Source of the DNA: Pseudoflavonifractor intestinihominis
Lineage (GTDB): Bacteria; Bacillota; Clostridia; Oscillospirales; Oscillospiraceae
Direction: 5' to 3'
DNA: 29,322 bases
Assembly (NCBI RefSeq): GCF_040096055.1
Contig: NZ_JBBMFK010000037.1
Location: forward strand, 1-29,322
A model generated the notes under the pieces. That model searched no databases and was not told the DNA's origin. It saw nothing but the letters and a program-made list of their open reading frames with translations. Below, piece by piece: positions 23,206-29,322 of the stretch. The position numbers and the translations under genes were made by a program. How positions within the stretch are numbered: position 1 is the first letter of the stretch; the number at the start of each line of letters is the position of its first letter.

Positions 23206-23224
23206 CCAGGACCATCCGCGGGGC
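23186..23224 (-). terminator. Terminator of the CmpB-like gene overlapping the ABC-F promoter
   Basis: An 11-bp perfect stem (23189-23199 with 23214-23224) and 14-nt loop, followed by TTTCGC on the minus strand. The loop includes the ABC-F -35 hexamer. Confidence 0.75.
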
Positions 23225-23259
23225 AGTATTTGAGGGGGGAGACGGGAGGCGTTCCGGCT

Positions 23260-24375
23260 TCACGCCTTGTCCCGGCGCTTTTGGGCCCGGCGCTGATCCC
23301 GGCGGCGGGAGCGCTCCGCCATGGCCCGGCGGCTGGCCTCGGAGAGCTGGGAGAGGGCTGTGGACAGCGTGGAGGAGGACATACCCCGGTAGACATAGCG
23401 CAGGTGGCGGGTCTGGCGCTCCGCCTTGCGCAGCAGCTCGCCGTACCGCCTGCGCAGCGCGGCCAGATCGGCCTCTCTGCCGTCCAGGGCGGAGTCAATG
23501 CGCTCGGACAGGCTCTCCCGGGCGCCGTCCAGGCGGCCGCTGATGGACTCCTTTGCCACGTCCAGCCTGTCGGAGATAGATTCTTTTGCGTCGTCCAGCC
23601 TGTCGGAGATAGATTCTTTTGCGTCGTCCAGCCTGCCGGAGATAGATTCTTTTGCGCCGTCCAGCCTGTCGGAGATAGATTCTTTTGCGCCGTCCAGCCT
23701 GTCGGAGATAGATTCTTTTGCATCGTCCAGCCTGTCGCTGAGGACCTCTCTGGCCTCATCCAGCCGGTCGGACAGCTCCGCCCGGCTCAGAGCCAGCTGG
23801 ACCTGCAGCTCCTCGCCCATGCGGGTCAGCTTCCGCAGCATGGCGGTAAGCAGGGCCAGCTCCCGGATGGTGGCGGCGGCGTCGGCCAGCAGGAGCGCCA
23901 GCAGAACACCGGCGGCCACGTGGACGGTAAAGGCGGACAGCCGCTCCACCAGCCCGGCCACCACAGGGTGGATCCAGAAGATCACCAGGTAGGCCAGCAC
24001 GCCCCAGGTCAGGGAGATGGAGAGACAGATACGGCCGTGCAGGTTGAATTTTCGGGTGCTGTAGTCCCAGTATTTGATGTGGGTGGTGGTCTCCAGCAGC
24101 CAGCCCACCAGGTACTCCCAAGCGGACATACACACCGTGGCCACCATGTAGAAGAGGAGGGGCTGGCCGGTGAAGGGGGCGAACCAGCACAGCATCATCA
24201 GGACCCCAACCCCGTAGATGGGGCAGATGGGGCCGTAGAGGAACCCCCGGGCCACGAACCGCCGCTCCCGGACGGAGCAGTAGACGGTCTCCAGGATCCA
24301 GCCCAGGAAGGCGTAGATGATAAAGTAGAGGAAGAGCAGGGAGATGGGGAAGCCGGACACCGTAGGTTCTGACAT
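23260..24375 (-). CDS. CmpB-like putative ABC-transporter permease with hendecad coiled coil
   Basis: A 371-residue membrane protein of the 'putative ABC transporter permease' (CmpB-like) family. Hydrophobic helices occupy about residues 10-175 with the family hallmarks GWILETVYCSVRERRFVARG, WEYLVGWLLE and W-D-Y-S. From ~180 to ~290 a long coiled coil follows, its centre (215-269) built from five almost identical 11-residue repeats of the type SDRLDDAKESI; the tail is very basic (RRRDQRRAQKRR). The coiled coil is not part of the core family and looks like a lineage-specific extension. It starts 2 nt after the stop of the DUF4364 gene, its ribosome site lying inside that gene, so the two are co-translated. 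Transport function is unproven for the family. Confidence 0.8.
   Translation of the reverse strand: MSEPTVSGFPISLLFLYFIIYAFLGWILETVYCSVRERRFVARGFLYGPICPIYGVGVLMMLCWFAPFTGQPLLFYMVATVCMSAWEYLVGWLLETTTHIKYWDYSTRKFNLHGRICLSISLTWGVLAYLVIFWIHPVVAGLVERLSAFTVHVAAGVLLALLLADAAATIRELALLTAMLRKLTRMGEELQVQLALSRAELSDRLDEAREVLSDRLDDAKESISDRLDGAKESISDRLDGAKESISGRLDDAKESISDRLDDAKESISDRLDVAKESISGRLDGARESLSERIDSALDGREADLAALRRRYGELLRKAERQTRHLRYVYRGMSSSTLSTALSQLSEASRRAMAERSRRRDQRRAQKRRDKA
23569..23733 (-). repeat. Five 33-bp tandem repeats
   Basis: Units begin at 23569, 23602, 23635, 23668 and 23701 and differ by one or two bases; decayed units flank them (23536 and 23734). Each encodes 11 residues of the coiled coil, keeping the reading frame. 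Confidence 0.95.
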
Positions 24376-24377
24376 GG

Positions 24378-24938
24378 CTATGAATCCTTTTCCTTGGCCT
24401 CGGCCGCGTCCGCCTCTTTGAGCAGCACGTCCAGAATTCCGTTATAGACCTGTTCCGGGCGGGAGCGGAAGCCCTCGGCCAGCCGCTCGGCCTGTTCCTC
24501 GGAGGGGGAGAGCAGCTCCACGGTCAGCAGGTTGCCCGCGCCGTCGTCCAGGGAGAGGCGGAGGGTGCAGGTGCCGTCCTCCTCCCTGGGGAGGATCTGG
24601 GCCCTGACCTGGGCGTCCCGCCGCAGCTCGGCGTTGAGCTCCACCAGCCTGCGGGAGCACTTGCTTTTCACCGAGTAGGGCAGGCTGCTCTCGCAGACCA
24701 TGCCGTTTTTCTTGCCCTTTTCGGTGATCACATAGCGGCCGTCCTCATTCAGCTCCAGGTGGCCGCTCTCCACCAGCTCCGCCACGGCCTCGGCAAAGTC
24801 GAAGTAGTCCACGCCCTCGTCGATGAGGGTCAGGTCTGTCAGGGTTGAGAAGTCCAGAGGAGCGGCGGCCCGGGACATGATATAGAGCACCAGAAATTTG
24901 ATCTCCAGTTTGTCGTGAATAAACCCATATCGGGCCAT
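24378..24938 (-). CDS. DUF4364 family protein
   Basis: A 186-residue protein matching the clostridial DUF4364 pattern: KLEIKFLVLYIMSRAAAPLDFSTLTDLTL at the N-terminus and a winged-helix-like region (residues ~5-75) ending GRYVITEKGKK. A beta-rich C-terminal half follows (~100-165, CTLRLSLDDGAGNLLTVELLSP). The N-terminal part resembles a PadR/MarR-like winged helix, so a regulatory role is plausible but unproven. ATG 24938 is preceded by GGGAGTGAGTGCC. It is first gene of an operon with the CmpB-like membrane protein, driven by the promoter at 24988-25016. Confidence 0.82.
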   Translation of the reverse strand: MARYGFIHDKLEIKFLVLYIMSRAAAPLDFSTLTDLTLIDEGVDYFDFAEAVAELVESGHLELNEDGRYVITEKGKKNGMVCESSLPYSVKSKCSRRLVELNAELRRDAQVRAQILPREEDGTCTLRLSLDDGAGNLLTVELLSPSEEQAERLAEGFRSRPEQVYNGILDVLLKEADAAEAKEKDS

Positions 24939-24987
24939 GGCACTCACTCCCTTTGCAGACTGAACGGATGGCACGGCATACCTTAAT

Positions 24988-25016
24988 ATTATACCCTGAA
25001 AAAGCGGACAGGACAA
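24988..25016 (-). promoter_or_regulatory. Sigma-A promoter of the DUF4364 operon
   Basis: Minus strand TTGTCC (25016-25011), 17-nt spacer, perfect TATAAT (24993-24988). Confidence 0.8.
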
Positions 25017-25057
25017 GAGAAAAATCCCCGGCCGCCGGGAAGGGGGCGGTGGGCAGG

Positions 25058-25102
25058 AAAAAGAGGCCCGCTGCCCCCGGCGTCCGGTATGGGCAGCAGG
25101 CC
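25058..25102 (-). terminator. Terminator of the redox operon
   Basis: GGCCTGCTGCCC pairs with GGGCAGCGGGCC on the minus strand (one mismatch), followed by TCTTTTTCC. Confidence 0.85.
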
Positions 25103-25119
25103 CCTGTTGAGATGGAGGA

Positions 25120-26004
25120 TCAGGACGTTTCGCCGCCGGCCCGGTGGGCGCGCTGGAGGGTGGAGCAGATGGCGCCGTGGGGGCAGGCGGCCTTGCACTT
25201 GCCGCAGCGGATGCACTCCGGGCTGTTGGGCGCGGAGTGCACCGGGATGTCCATGGGGCAGGCCCTCTGGCAGACGCCGCAATGGGTGCACTTCTGGGCG
25301 TCGATCCGGAAGCGGTACAGGGCCACCGGATTGAAGAGTCCGTAGATGGCGCCCAGGGGGCAGAGGTAGCAGCAGAAGGGGCGGTACACCACCACGGAGA
25401 GCAACAGCAGCGCCACCAGGACGGCCACTTTCCAGTTAAACAGCCAGCCCAGGGCGGACTGGAGGGCGGGGTTGGAGGCCACCAGGGGGATTCCGGCGAA
25501 GAGGGTGCCCGAGGGGCAGATGTACTTGCAGAACCAGGGCTGGCCCTGGCCCACGATGTCCAGCACGGTGAGGGGGAGGACAATCACAAACCCCACCAGG
25601 ATGACGTACTTCAGAAACCGGAGCCACCGGTCGCCGGGCAGCTTGCGCAGCTTTTTGACAAAGGGGATCTTGTGCAGCAGGTCCTGAACCAGGCCGAAGG
25701 GGCACAGCCAACCGCACACGAACCGGCCCAGCAGCGCGCCGAAGAAGAGGAGAAAGCCGGTCACGTAGAAGGTGAACTGGTAGTTCCGGCTGGCGATGAC
25801 GGCCTGAAAGGAGCCGATGGGGCAGGAGCCCAGCGCGCCTGGGCAGGAGTAGCAGTTGAGGCCGGGGACGCAGAGCAGCTTGGAGCTGCCCTTGTAGATG
25901 GTGCCCTTGGCGAAACCGGCGGCGTAGCCGTTCGACAGGGCGGCGAAGCAGATTTGGACCCAGGTGCGGAGATGCCGCCGGAAGAAGGACAGCCGCTTAC
26001 CCAA
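25120..26004 (-). CDS. Membrane polyferredoxin (NapH/CcoG-like 4Fe-4S protein)
   Basis: A 294-residue protein with several membrane helices (about 12-32, 78-96, 132-152, 192-207). Cys motifs on the loops are C51-x2-C54...C61P, C97-x3-C101P, C159-x3-C163P and C212-x2-C215P. Two C-terminal ferredoxin clusters follow: C239-x2-C242-x2-C245-x3-C249P and C264-x2-C267-x2-C270-x3-C274P. The NapH/MauN/CcoG-like family passes electrons from the cytoplasm across the membrane. The proposed start is TTG 26004, with GGAG about 10 nt upstream; it overlaps the end of the CXXC peptide gene by 8 nt, implying translational coupling. Start choice is inferred from family alignment (RRHLRTWVQI near the N-terminus). 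Last gene of the operon, followed by a terminator. Confidence 0.85.
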   Translation of the reverse strand: MGKRLSFFRRHLRTWVQICFAALSNGYAAGFAKGTIYKGSSKLLCVPGLNCYSCPGALGSCPIGSFQAVIASRNYQFTFYVTGFLLFFGALLGRFVCGWLCPFGLVQDLLHKIPFVKKLRKLPGDRWLRFLKYVILVGFVIVLPLTVLDIVGQGQPWFCKYICPSGTLFAGIPLVASNPALQSALGWLFNWKVAVLVALLLLSVVVYRPFCCYLCPLGAIYGLFNPVALYRFRIDAQKCTHCGVCQRACPMDIPVHSAPNSPECIRCGKCKAACPHGAICSTLQRAHRAGGETS

Positions 26005-26143
26005 GGCCGATACACTCCATGCAGATGTTGACCGCCTTGCGGAACACGGTCTCCGCCTCGCCCCGCCACACGCCAATGGCGACGCACGCAGCTCCGGCCA
26101 GAAGAAGGAGCAGCGCGGCCCGGTTCTGTTTCAGAAAGCTCAT
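25997..26143 (-). CDS. CD1871A-family CXXC membrane peptide
   Basis: A 48-residue peptide: a short basic N-terminus (MSFLKQNR), one membrane helix (residues ~9-26, AALLLLLAGAACVAIGVW), then a tail RGEAETVFRKAVNI ending in CMEC (41-44) IGLG. The positive-inside rule places the CMEC tail outside the cytoplasm. The pattern matches the clostridial CD1871A family. It overlaps the thioredoxin-like gene's stop by 4 nt (ATGA) and the polyferredoxin start by 8 nt, so all three are translated as one unit. Predicted thiol relay between the two; the function is inferred. Confidence 0.88.
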   Translation of the reverse strand: MSFLKQNRAALLLLLAGAACVAIGVWRGEAETVFRKAVNICMECIGLG

Positions 26144-26751
26144 GCGCCCACCTCCGCCAGCATCTCGTCCAGAATGGCCGCCCAGCTGTCCTTGTCCCGG
26201 GCGCCCAGATAGGCGGTCCCGACCTGGGCGCCGGTCTCGTCCACAAAGAAGGTGGTGGGTACGGAACTGATCTGGTAGAGGAGACCGTACAGGTCGGAGG
26301 AGGGGACAATGTGGGTATAGTCGGCGCCGGTGGAGGAGACGATCTCCTTGGCGGTTTCCAGCTGGGTTTCACTGACCGAGCCGTCGCTGTCCAGCACGTC
26401 GGAGATGAGGCCCACGATCTGGACGCCCTTGTCGGCGTACTCGGCCGCCAGCTCGCCCAGCTCGGGCATCTCGTTGATACAGGGGGTGCAGAAGGTGGCC
26501 CACACGTTGACCATGGTAAGGGTGTGGCCCTCCAGGATGCTCTGGTCCACGGCGTTGCCGTCCAGATCCTGGGCGGAGAAGGAAGAGAGAATGCCGCCGG
26601 AGGACTGGGCACCGGCGCTGGCAGAGGGCTGGGCGGCGTCAGCCGAGGGGGAAGGGGTGAGCGAAGGGGCGCTGTCCGGCTGGGCACAGGCGGACAGAAG
26701 CAAGGTCAGGCCCAGTGCGGCAGCCAGCATGGCAGCGAATTTGCGTTTCAT
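26140..26751 (-). CDS. TlpA-like thioredoxin-fold lipoprotein
   Basis: A 203-residue exported lipoprotein: signal peptide with lipobox LSAC and acylated C22, a Ser/Pro/Ala-rich linker (~24-52), then a thioredoxin fold of the TlpA/ResA type (~53-203). The active site is C88-T-P-C91 in VWATFCTPCINEMPEL; the cis-proline loop is SSVPTTFFVDETG. It should act as an extracytoplasmic dithiol reductant or oxidant. The ATG 26751 start has GGAGG (26757-26761). It is first of three overlapping genes, with a near-consensus promoter, suggesting steady expression. Confidence 0.92.
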   Translation of the reverse strand: MKRKFAAMLAAALGLTLLLSACAQPDSAPSLTPSPSADAAQPSASAGAQSSGGILSSFSAQDLDGNAVDQSILEGHTLTMVNVWATFCTPCINEMPELGELAAEYADKGVQIVGLISDVLDSDGSVSETQLETAKEIVSSTGADYTHIVPSSDLYGLLYQISSVPTTFFVDETGAQVGTAYLGARDKDSWAAILDEMLAEVGA

Positions 26752-26798
26752 AACAACCTCCATAAGATGAGAAGTGGCGCGGGTCGATGGATGGGGTC

Positions 26799-26828
26799 AT
26801 TATAAGAGGTGTGATAGGGTGCTGTCAA
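26799..26828 (-). promoter_or_regulatory. Sigma-A promoter of the redox operon
   Basis: Minus strand TTGACA (26828-26823), 18-nt spacer, TATAAT (26804-26799): both hexamers perfect. Confidence 0.9.
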
Positions 26829-26974
26829 GAAAAAGCGGGAGCGCCGACAAGTTTCGGCGTGTGAAGAGGGTAAAAACAGATTTAATTTATAAAATGAGAG
26901 AAAAGTCCCAGCCGCTGGATATGGCTGACAGCAGCGGAGGGGGCGTAAAATACCAGAAGATTTTCCATGGGCCA

Positions 26975-27003
26975 TTGACAAAAAATTAAAAATGAGGTAT
27001 CGT
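26975..27003 (+). promoter_or_regulatory. Promoter of the SRP-like/tRNA-Ser transcript
   Basis: Perfect TTGACA (26975-26980), 17-nt spacer, TATCGT (26998-27003). The predicted start near 27010 coincides with the 5' end of the SRP-like segment. The rest of 26829-26974 is non-coding and A/T-richer, with nothing recognised. Confidence 0.65.
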
Positions 27004-27009
27004 ATAAAA

Positions 27010-27058
27010 AGTTCTCGCTAGTCGGGGAGATATGTGTCCCGGCAGAGCGGCAATCTAT
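27010..27058 (+). ncRNA. Possible 5' fragment of an SRP RNA
   Basis: GCTAGTCGGGGAG followed by GTCCC and GGCAATC resembles the Alu-domain start of clostridial signal recognition particle RNA, as remembered. The stems that should pair are imperfect, and the conserved GGAAGGA-type core hairpin is absent downstream, so it is probably a truncated or decayed copy. It may also be an unrelated small RNA. Confidence 0.35.
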
Positions 27059-27115
27059 GCAGCGGTATCGAAGTGGTCATAACGGGGCTGACTCGAAATC
27101 ATGTTATCTGCGCCA
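27059..27115 (+). pseudogene. Decayed tRNA-Ser copy
   Basis: About 47 nt (GTATCGAAGTGGTCATAACG..., then ACTCGAAATC) match the intact tRNA-Ser 70 nt downstream, including the CTCGAAA anticodon loop. The variable arm and T-arm are missing, yet a short GCAG/CTGC acceptor stem and a GCCA end remain. Too short (57 nt) for a normal tRNA. Confidence 0.65.
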
Positions 27116-27136
27116 AAAACTGAATATTTTCTAAAT

Positions 27137-27225
27137 GGAGACGTATCGAAGCGGTCATAACGAGCTCGACTCGAAATCGAGTTGTCCGAAAGGGCACGTG
27201 GGTTCGAATCCCACCGTCTCCGCCA
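27137..27225 (+). tRNA. tRNA-Ser (anticodon CGA)
   Basis: An 89-nt gene with encoded CCA. The acceptor stem is GGAGACG/CGTCTCC, with discriminator G. The anticodon stem CTCGA/TCGAG holds the loop CTCGAAA, giving anticodon CGA (reads UCG). The long variable arm of a type II tRNA is present (TTGTCCGAAAGGGCAC) and the T-arm is GTGGG-TTCGAAT-CCCAC. It reads UCG serine codons. It probably forms the chromosomal end of the adjacent prophage remnant. Confidence 0.95.
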
Positions 27226-27233
27226 ACAACAAT

Positions 27234-27265
27234 CCCGCGTAAATCAAGGGTTTACGCGGGTTTTC
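27234..27265 (+). terminator. Terminator after tRNA-Ser
   Basis: A 10-bp perfect stem (CCCGCGTAAA/TTTACGCGGG), 7-nt loop, TTTTCTT. Confidence 0.9.
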
Positions 27266-27320
27266 TTATGTCTTTTTGCGGGTGATTTTGCCCTGTTGAA
27301 AACAGGCAAATCCGGGTGAA

Positions 27321-27416
27321 TGGTGCCCGTGGTGCCCCGATTTGTGGTGCCCTGCGGCAAACTTCTTATACATCTTATTCATAAAAAATGTATGCTGTGG
27401 TGCCCAAATGGTGCCC
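27321..27416. repeat. Five TGGTGCCC direct repeats
   Basis: Copies start at 27321, 27330, 27345, 27398 and 27409. Clustered short direct repeats beside a tyrosine recombinase at its attachment end are typical of integrase arm-binding sites; that function is inferred. Confidence 0.7.
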
Positions 27417-27435
27417 GGAACTTCTAAAAGCATAT

Positions 27436-27490
27436 AAAAAGCAGCGTGGAACTATAAAGAGATACGTTCTTTACAGCTCCATTTCGCTGC
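27436..27490 (-). terminator. Terminator of the recombinase remnant
   Basis: GCAGCG/CGCTGC plus inner TGGA/TCCA pairing, followed on the minus strand by TTTTTATATG. It overlaps the recombinase stop codon. Confidence 0.75.
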
Positions 27491-28070
27491 TTTTCTTTTT
27501 GGCTTTTTTCGGCTCGCTGCCTTTATCCGGCGTGGGCTTCTGCGGGTGCAGGGCTTTGTGGTAGGTTTCAAGGACAGCTCTTTTTCGTTCCAGCCGTACA
27601 TTGACGTATTGTGCCGTTACCGCTTCAAGGTTGGTTGAGATACCAAGCGACATACCAATGCCTTTTAGTGTATGCCCCAATATCTCGCCTACGGTATAAA
27701 AGTCGCCTGTGAGTTGGTGCATATTTGTAGCTGCCGTATGCCGTAAATCATGGAAACGAATGTGCGGCATTTCGAGGTGCCGGATAAGCTGACCGAAGTT
27801 TGCCGACATTCTATCCCTGCGCTGCGGAGAGCCGTCCGGCTTTGCGATAAAGAGTTTGTTGTCATAGTACACGCCGCCGCTTGCTTCTATCAATGCTTTC
27901 TGTCGCTCGATTAAATCAAACTGCCGCAGGAAATACGGTAGCGTTTCTTCGGTAATCGGCAAAATGCGGTCGTTGGATTTTGTCGGTGCCATTTCTGTAA
28001 TGGTTTTTGTGCCGGGTGGTACCTTGAAAGGCATTGGTTCATAATGTCGTTGACTTCTCGGATTTCCCAT
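27471..28070 (-). pseudogene. Truncated tyrosine recombinase (integrase)
   Basis: About 199 residues of the C-terminal catalytic domain remain. Visible are the TKSNDRILPI beta-hairpin with its Lys, the HDLRHTAATNM box (catalytic H and R), the GEILGHT box and the likely nucleophile Tyr in VTAQYVNV. The N-terminal arm and core-binding domains and the first catalytic Arg are missing. The frame is closed by a stop just before 28070, with possible continuation in another frame (to about 28110), so both a frameshift and a deletion are likely. It would have excised or integrated the element at tRNA-Ser; it should now be inactive. Confidence 0.85.
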
Positions 28071-28099
28071 TGTTTCGGCTCGTCAAAGGGGTGGTTTAA

Positions 28100-28528
28100 G
28101 GCTTCCTTGAAAAGCTGCTTGGAGCATACGGCGCTGCCGGTGTAGCGGTCAAGGTATCCTATGCGATTCCGGTTGACGATCCCACGTCCTACGATTTTTA
28201 CATCTATCAGGTCAACCGGCCCAGCGGCTGGTCGGGAAATCTGCTGATGGAGTTTATCCGGAAATCGGACGGGAAATTCTCGAGCAATTTTCAGATCGCC
28301 AAGCACGGAGCGGATAGCGGTATTATTTTTGTACGCCCAATAGACGAGAAACCGTGGTGCCTCAGTATGAACTATTCCAATATCGGAGCCGTTGTGGCGA
28401 CGTCTACAAGCGCCGCCTGGTACACGCCGGATGGGACGAAACCGTCGATTGCTGTAAAGAACTCGGCCGGGAATGTGGAAGCCGGGACGAGAATTGTACT
28501 GAGGGGGTATCGATTTGAGAGTGTTTGA
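28100..28528 (+). pseudogene. N-terminally truncated phage tail-fibre-like protein
   Basis: An open frame from 28100, after an in-frame TAA at 28097, encodes the end of a beta-rich protein (YDFYIYQVNRPSGWSGNLLM...AVKNSAGNVEAGTRIVLRGYRF). Gly/Ser/Asn-rich short strands and the genes that follow suggest a phage tail or baseplate-associated protein. Its 5' part is missing and abuts the truncated recombinase, which runs in the opposite direction. No clear start or ribosome site exists, so it is scored as a fragment. Family assignment is tentative. Confidence 0.6.
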
Positions 28529-29036
28529 TGGTACGGGCTACCGTGATGCGACACCGGATGAAATTGCGGCCTGGAAGGAGGCATCTAGCCAGCCTGCACC
28601 TCCGCCCAGCCCCCAGGAGCAGGCCATGACGCTGGCCCGTACCATGGCCGCATCGGCCACCGGTTTGACCGACACCGTAGCCCTCAGTATCCCCGACCTT
28701 CTGCCCACCTGGGACGAATTGCTGGCCGCTGGCAGTGAGGTGTCTGCCGGTGTATGCCTGGTCCACAACGGCCAGACCTACCGGGTGGTGCAGGATGTGA
28801 CGCCCATTGAGAGCCAGCCGCCCGATATGGACGGTATGTTGGCGGTGTACCGCCCTATTGAGCGGGAGCACGCCGGTACCATGACCGACCCGATCCCATG
28901 GGTATCGGGCATGGACTGTAAAGAGGGCAAGTATTACAACTATGAGGGTAAGACCTACCTGTGCAAGTCGGATATGCTGCCCTGCGTGTGGCCTCCTGAC
29001 ACGCCCGATATGTGGCAGTGGGAGGTGGTCGAGTGA
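28515..29036 (+). CDS. Phage tail-associated protein with carbohydrate-binding-like C-terminus
   Basis: A 173-residue protein. The N-terminus (VFDGTGYRDATPDEIAAW) is a short module often found in phage tail accessory proteins. Residues ~35-110 include DELLAAGSEVSAGVCLVHNGQTYRVVQDV, a repeated strand pattern, and the last ~45 residues (CKEGKYYNYEGKTYLCKS...PDMWQWEVVE) resemble a CBM5/12 chitin-binding-like module. The TTG start at 28515 follows GAGGGGG and overlaps the preceding fragment's stop; the next gene overlaps its own stop. Probably part of the host-recognition or lysis end of a siphophage-type tail operon. The exact role is unknown. Confidence 0.7.
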   Translation: MRVFDGTGYRDATPDEIAAWKEASSQPAPPPSPQEQAMTLARTMAASATGLTDTVALSIPDLLPTWDELLAAGSEVSAGVCLVHNGQTYRVVQDVTPIESQPPDMDGMLAVYRPIEREHAGTMTDPIPWVSGMDCKEGKYYNYEGKTYLCKSDMLPCVWPPDTPDMWQWEVVE

Positions 29037-29322
29037 GCAAGTACATCCAGCGTGTCCGACTCGGACACATCAAGCGGCTGGCCCTAGTCACTGGCGGTGG
29101 CCGGAGTCTGGAGCAGGTCAAGGCAGCGGAGCAGCCCGACCTCATCTGCAACGCCGGATTTTTTGAGTATCTGGGCAAGCCCACCCACCACCTGAAAGCG
29201 GACGGTGTGGTCCGGGCAAAAGAGAGCTGGGGCTGCTGGGGCTACGCCTGGGACTCCGGCGGCGATATCGCACTGACCGCGCTGCCCGCCGATGAGCGGG
29301 CCAACTACATCGGCGGCTATGA
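29033..29322 (+). CDS. Phosphodiester glycosidase-like (NAGPA domain) phage protein, partial
   Basis: The first 96 residues of a gene continuing beyond the window. The start is GTG 29033 (GTGA overlap with the previous stop) with GGAGG at 29021-29025. The stretch ALVTGGGRSLEQVKAAEQPD, then ICNAGFFEYLGKPTHHLKADG, a Trp/Gly-rich segment and NYIGGY fit the phosphodiester-glycosidase (NAGPA-like) fold found in many Firmicutes prophages. It may act on cell-surface sugars during infection; inferred from family. Confidence 0.7.
   Translation, partial: MSKYIQRVRLGHIKRLALVTGGGRSLEQVKAAEQPDLICNAGFFEYLGKPTHHLKADGVVRAKESWGCWGYAWDSGGDIALTALPADERANYIGGY

Larger units (their letters stand above)
27226..29322. 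mobile_element. Prophage/integrated element remnant at tRNA-Ser
   Basis: Directly after the tRNA come a terminator, recombinase-arm-like repeats, a truncated tyrosine recombinase pointing toward the tRNA and then phage tail-type genes in the opposite direction. Base composition of the recombinase part is lower in GC than the chromosome. The right end lies outside the window. Confidence 0.7.

Noticed and set aside
23569..23733. 33-bp repeats considered as a CRISPR array
   Set aside because: Units are directly contiguous with no unique spacers and code in frame for a coiled coil.
27321..27416. TGGTGCCC repeats considered as a CRISPR or origin iteron array
   Set aside because: Octamers are too short and irregular for CRISPR, and no replication gene is near; recombinase arm sites fit the context better.
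27911..28306. Minus-strand 131-codon open frame upstream of the integrase
   Set aside because: Its two ends are antisense of the tail fragment and out of frame with the recombinase; only the middle part might be shifted recombinase sequence, so it was not called a gene.

Overview
The window is GC-rich DNA from a Gram-positive, spore-forming member of the Clostridia. The best fit is an Oscillospiraceae-type gut anaerobe such as Flavonifractor, Lawsonibacter or Intestinimonas. The pointers are AGGAGG ribosome sites, sigma-A promoters with 17-nt spacers, a T-box leader, an IreB-family protein, a YtvI-type sporulation permease, DUF4364 and CmpB-like families, and many secreted clostridial-type proteins. 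The genus is inferred, because no rRNA is present.

Left part (1-8250): a DtxR/MntR-type metal repressor; a large fusion of an endonuclease Q (PHP plus zinc finger) with a UvrD-type helicase; a convergent YtvI-like permease; then an ACT-domain protein, homoserine dehydrogenase and aspartate kinase for the aspartate/threonine family of amino acids. Next (8250-13580, mostly minus strand): a degenerate GGDEF-like protein, IreB, and pheS-pheT behind a T-box riboswitch. A 72-bp copy of the pheT 3' end lies just beyond pheT.

Middle (13630-21430): nnr, a LolA-fold (YdcC/GerS-like) lipoprotein, alr and mazF follow the order of the known sporulation/cell-wall neighbourhood. Three genes (a stalk-domain secreted protein and two minus-strand genes) are wedged between the lipoprotein and alr, and no MazE/EndoAI antitoxin is visible before mazF. 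A secreted coiled-coil protein follows. Then on the minus strand (21480-26830): an Lsa/Vga-type ABC-F ribosome protection ATPase with a complete attenuation leader (promoter, three-codon uORF, antiterminator/terminator pair); a CmpB-like membrane protein with a tandemly repeated hendecad coiled coil; DUF4364; and a three-gene translationally coupled redox operon (TlpA-like lipoprotein, 48-residue CXXC membrane peptide, polyferredoxin membrane protein).

Right end (26975-29322): a promoter drives an SRP-RNA-like fragment fused to a decayed tRNA-Ser copy, followed by an intact tRNA-Ser(CGA). This tRNA appears to be the integration site of a damaged prophage: five TGGTGCCC repeats, a truncated tyrosine recombinase, then phage tail-type genes running off the window.

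The most unusual items are the EndoQ-UvrD fusion with two sliding-clamp-type motifs, the ABC-F attenuator, the redox triad, and the pheT and tRNA-Ser duplication scars. All calls come from reading the sequence; no database search was possible.
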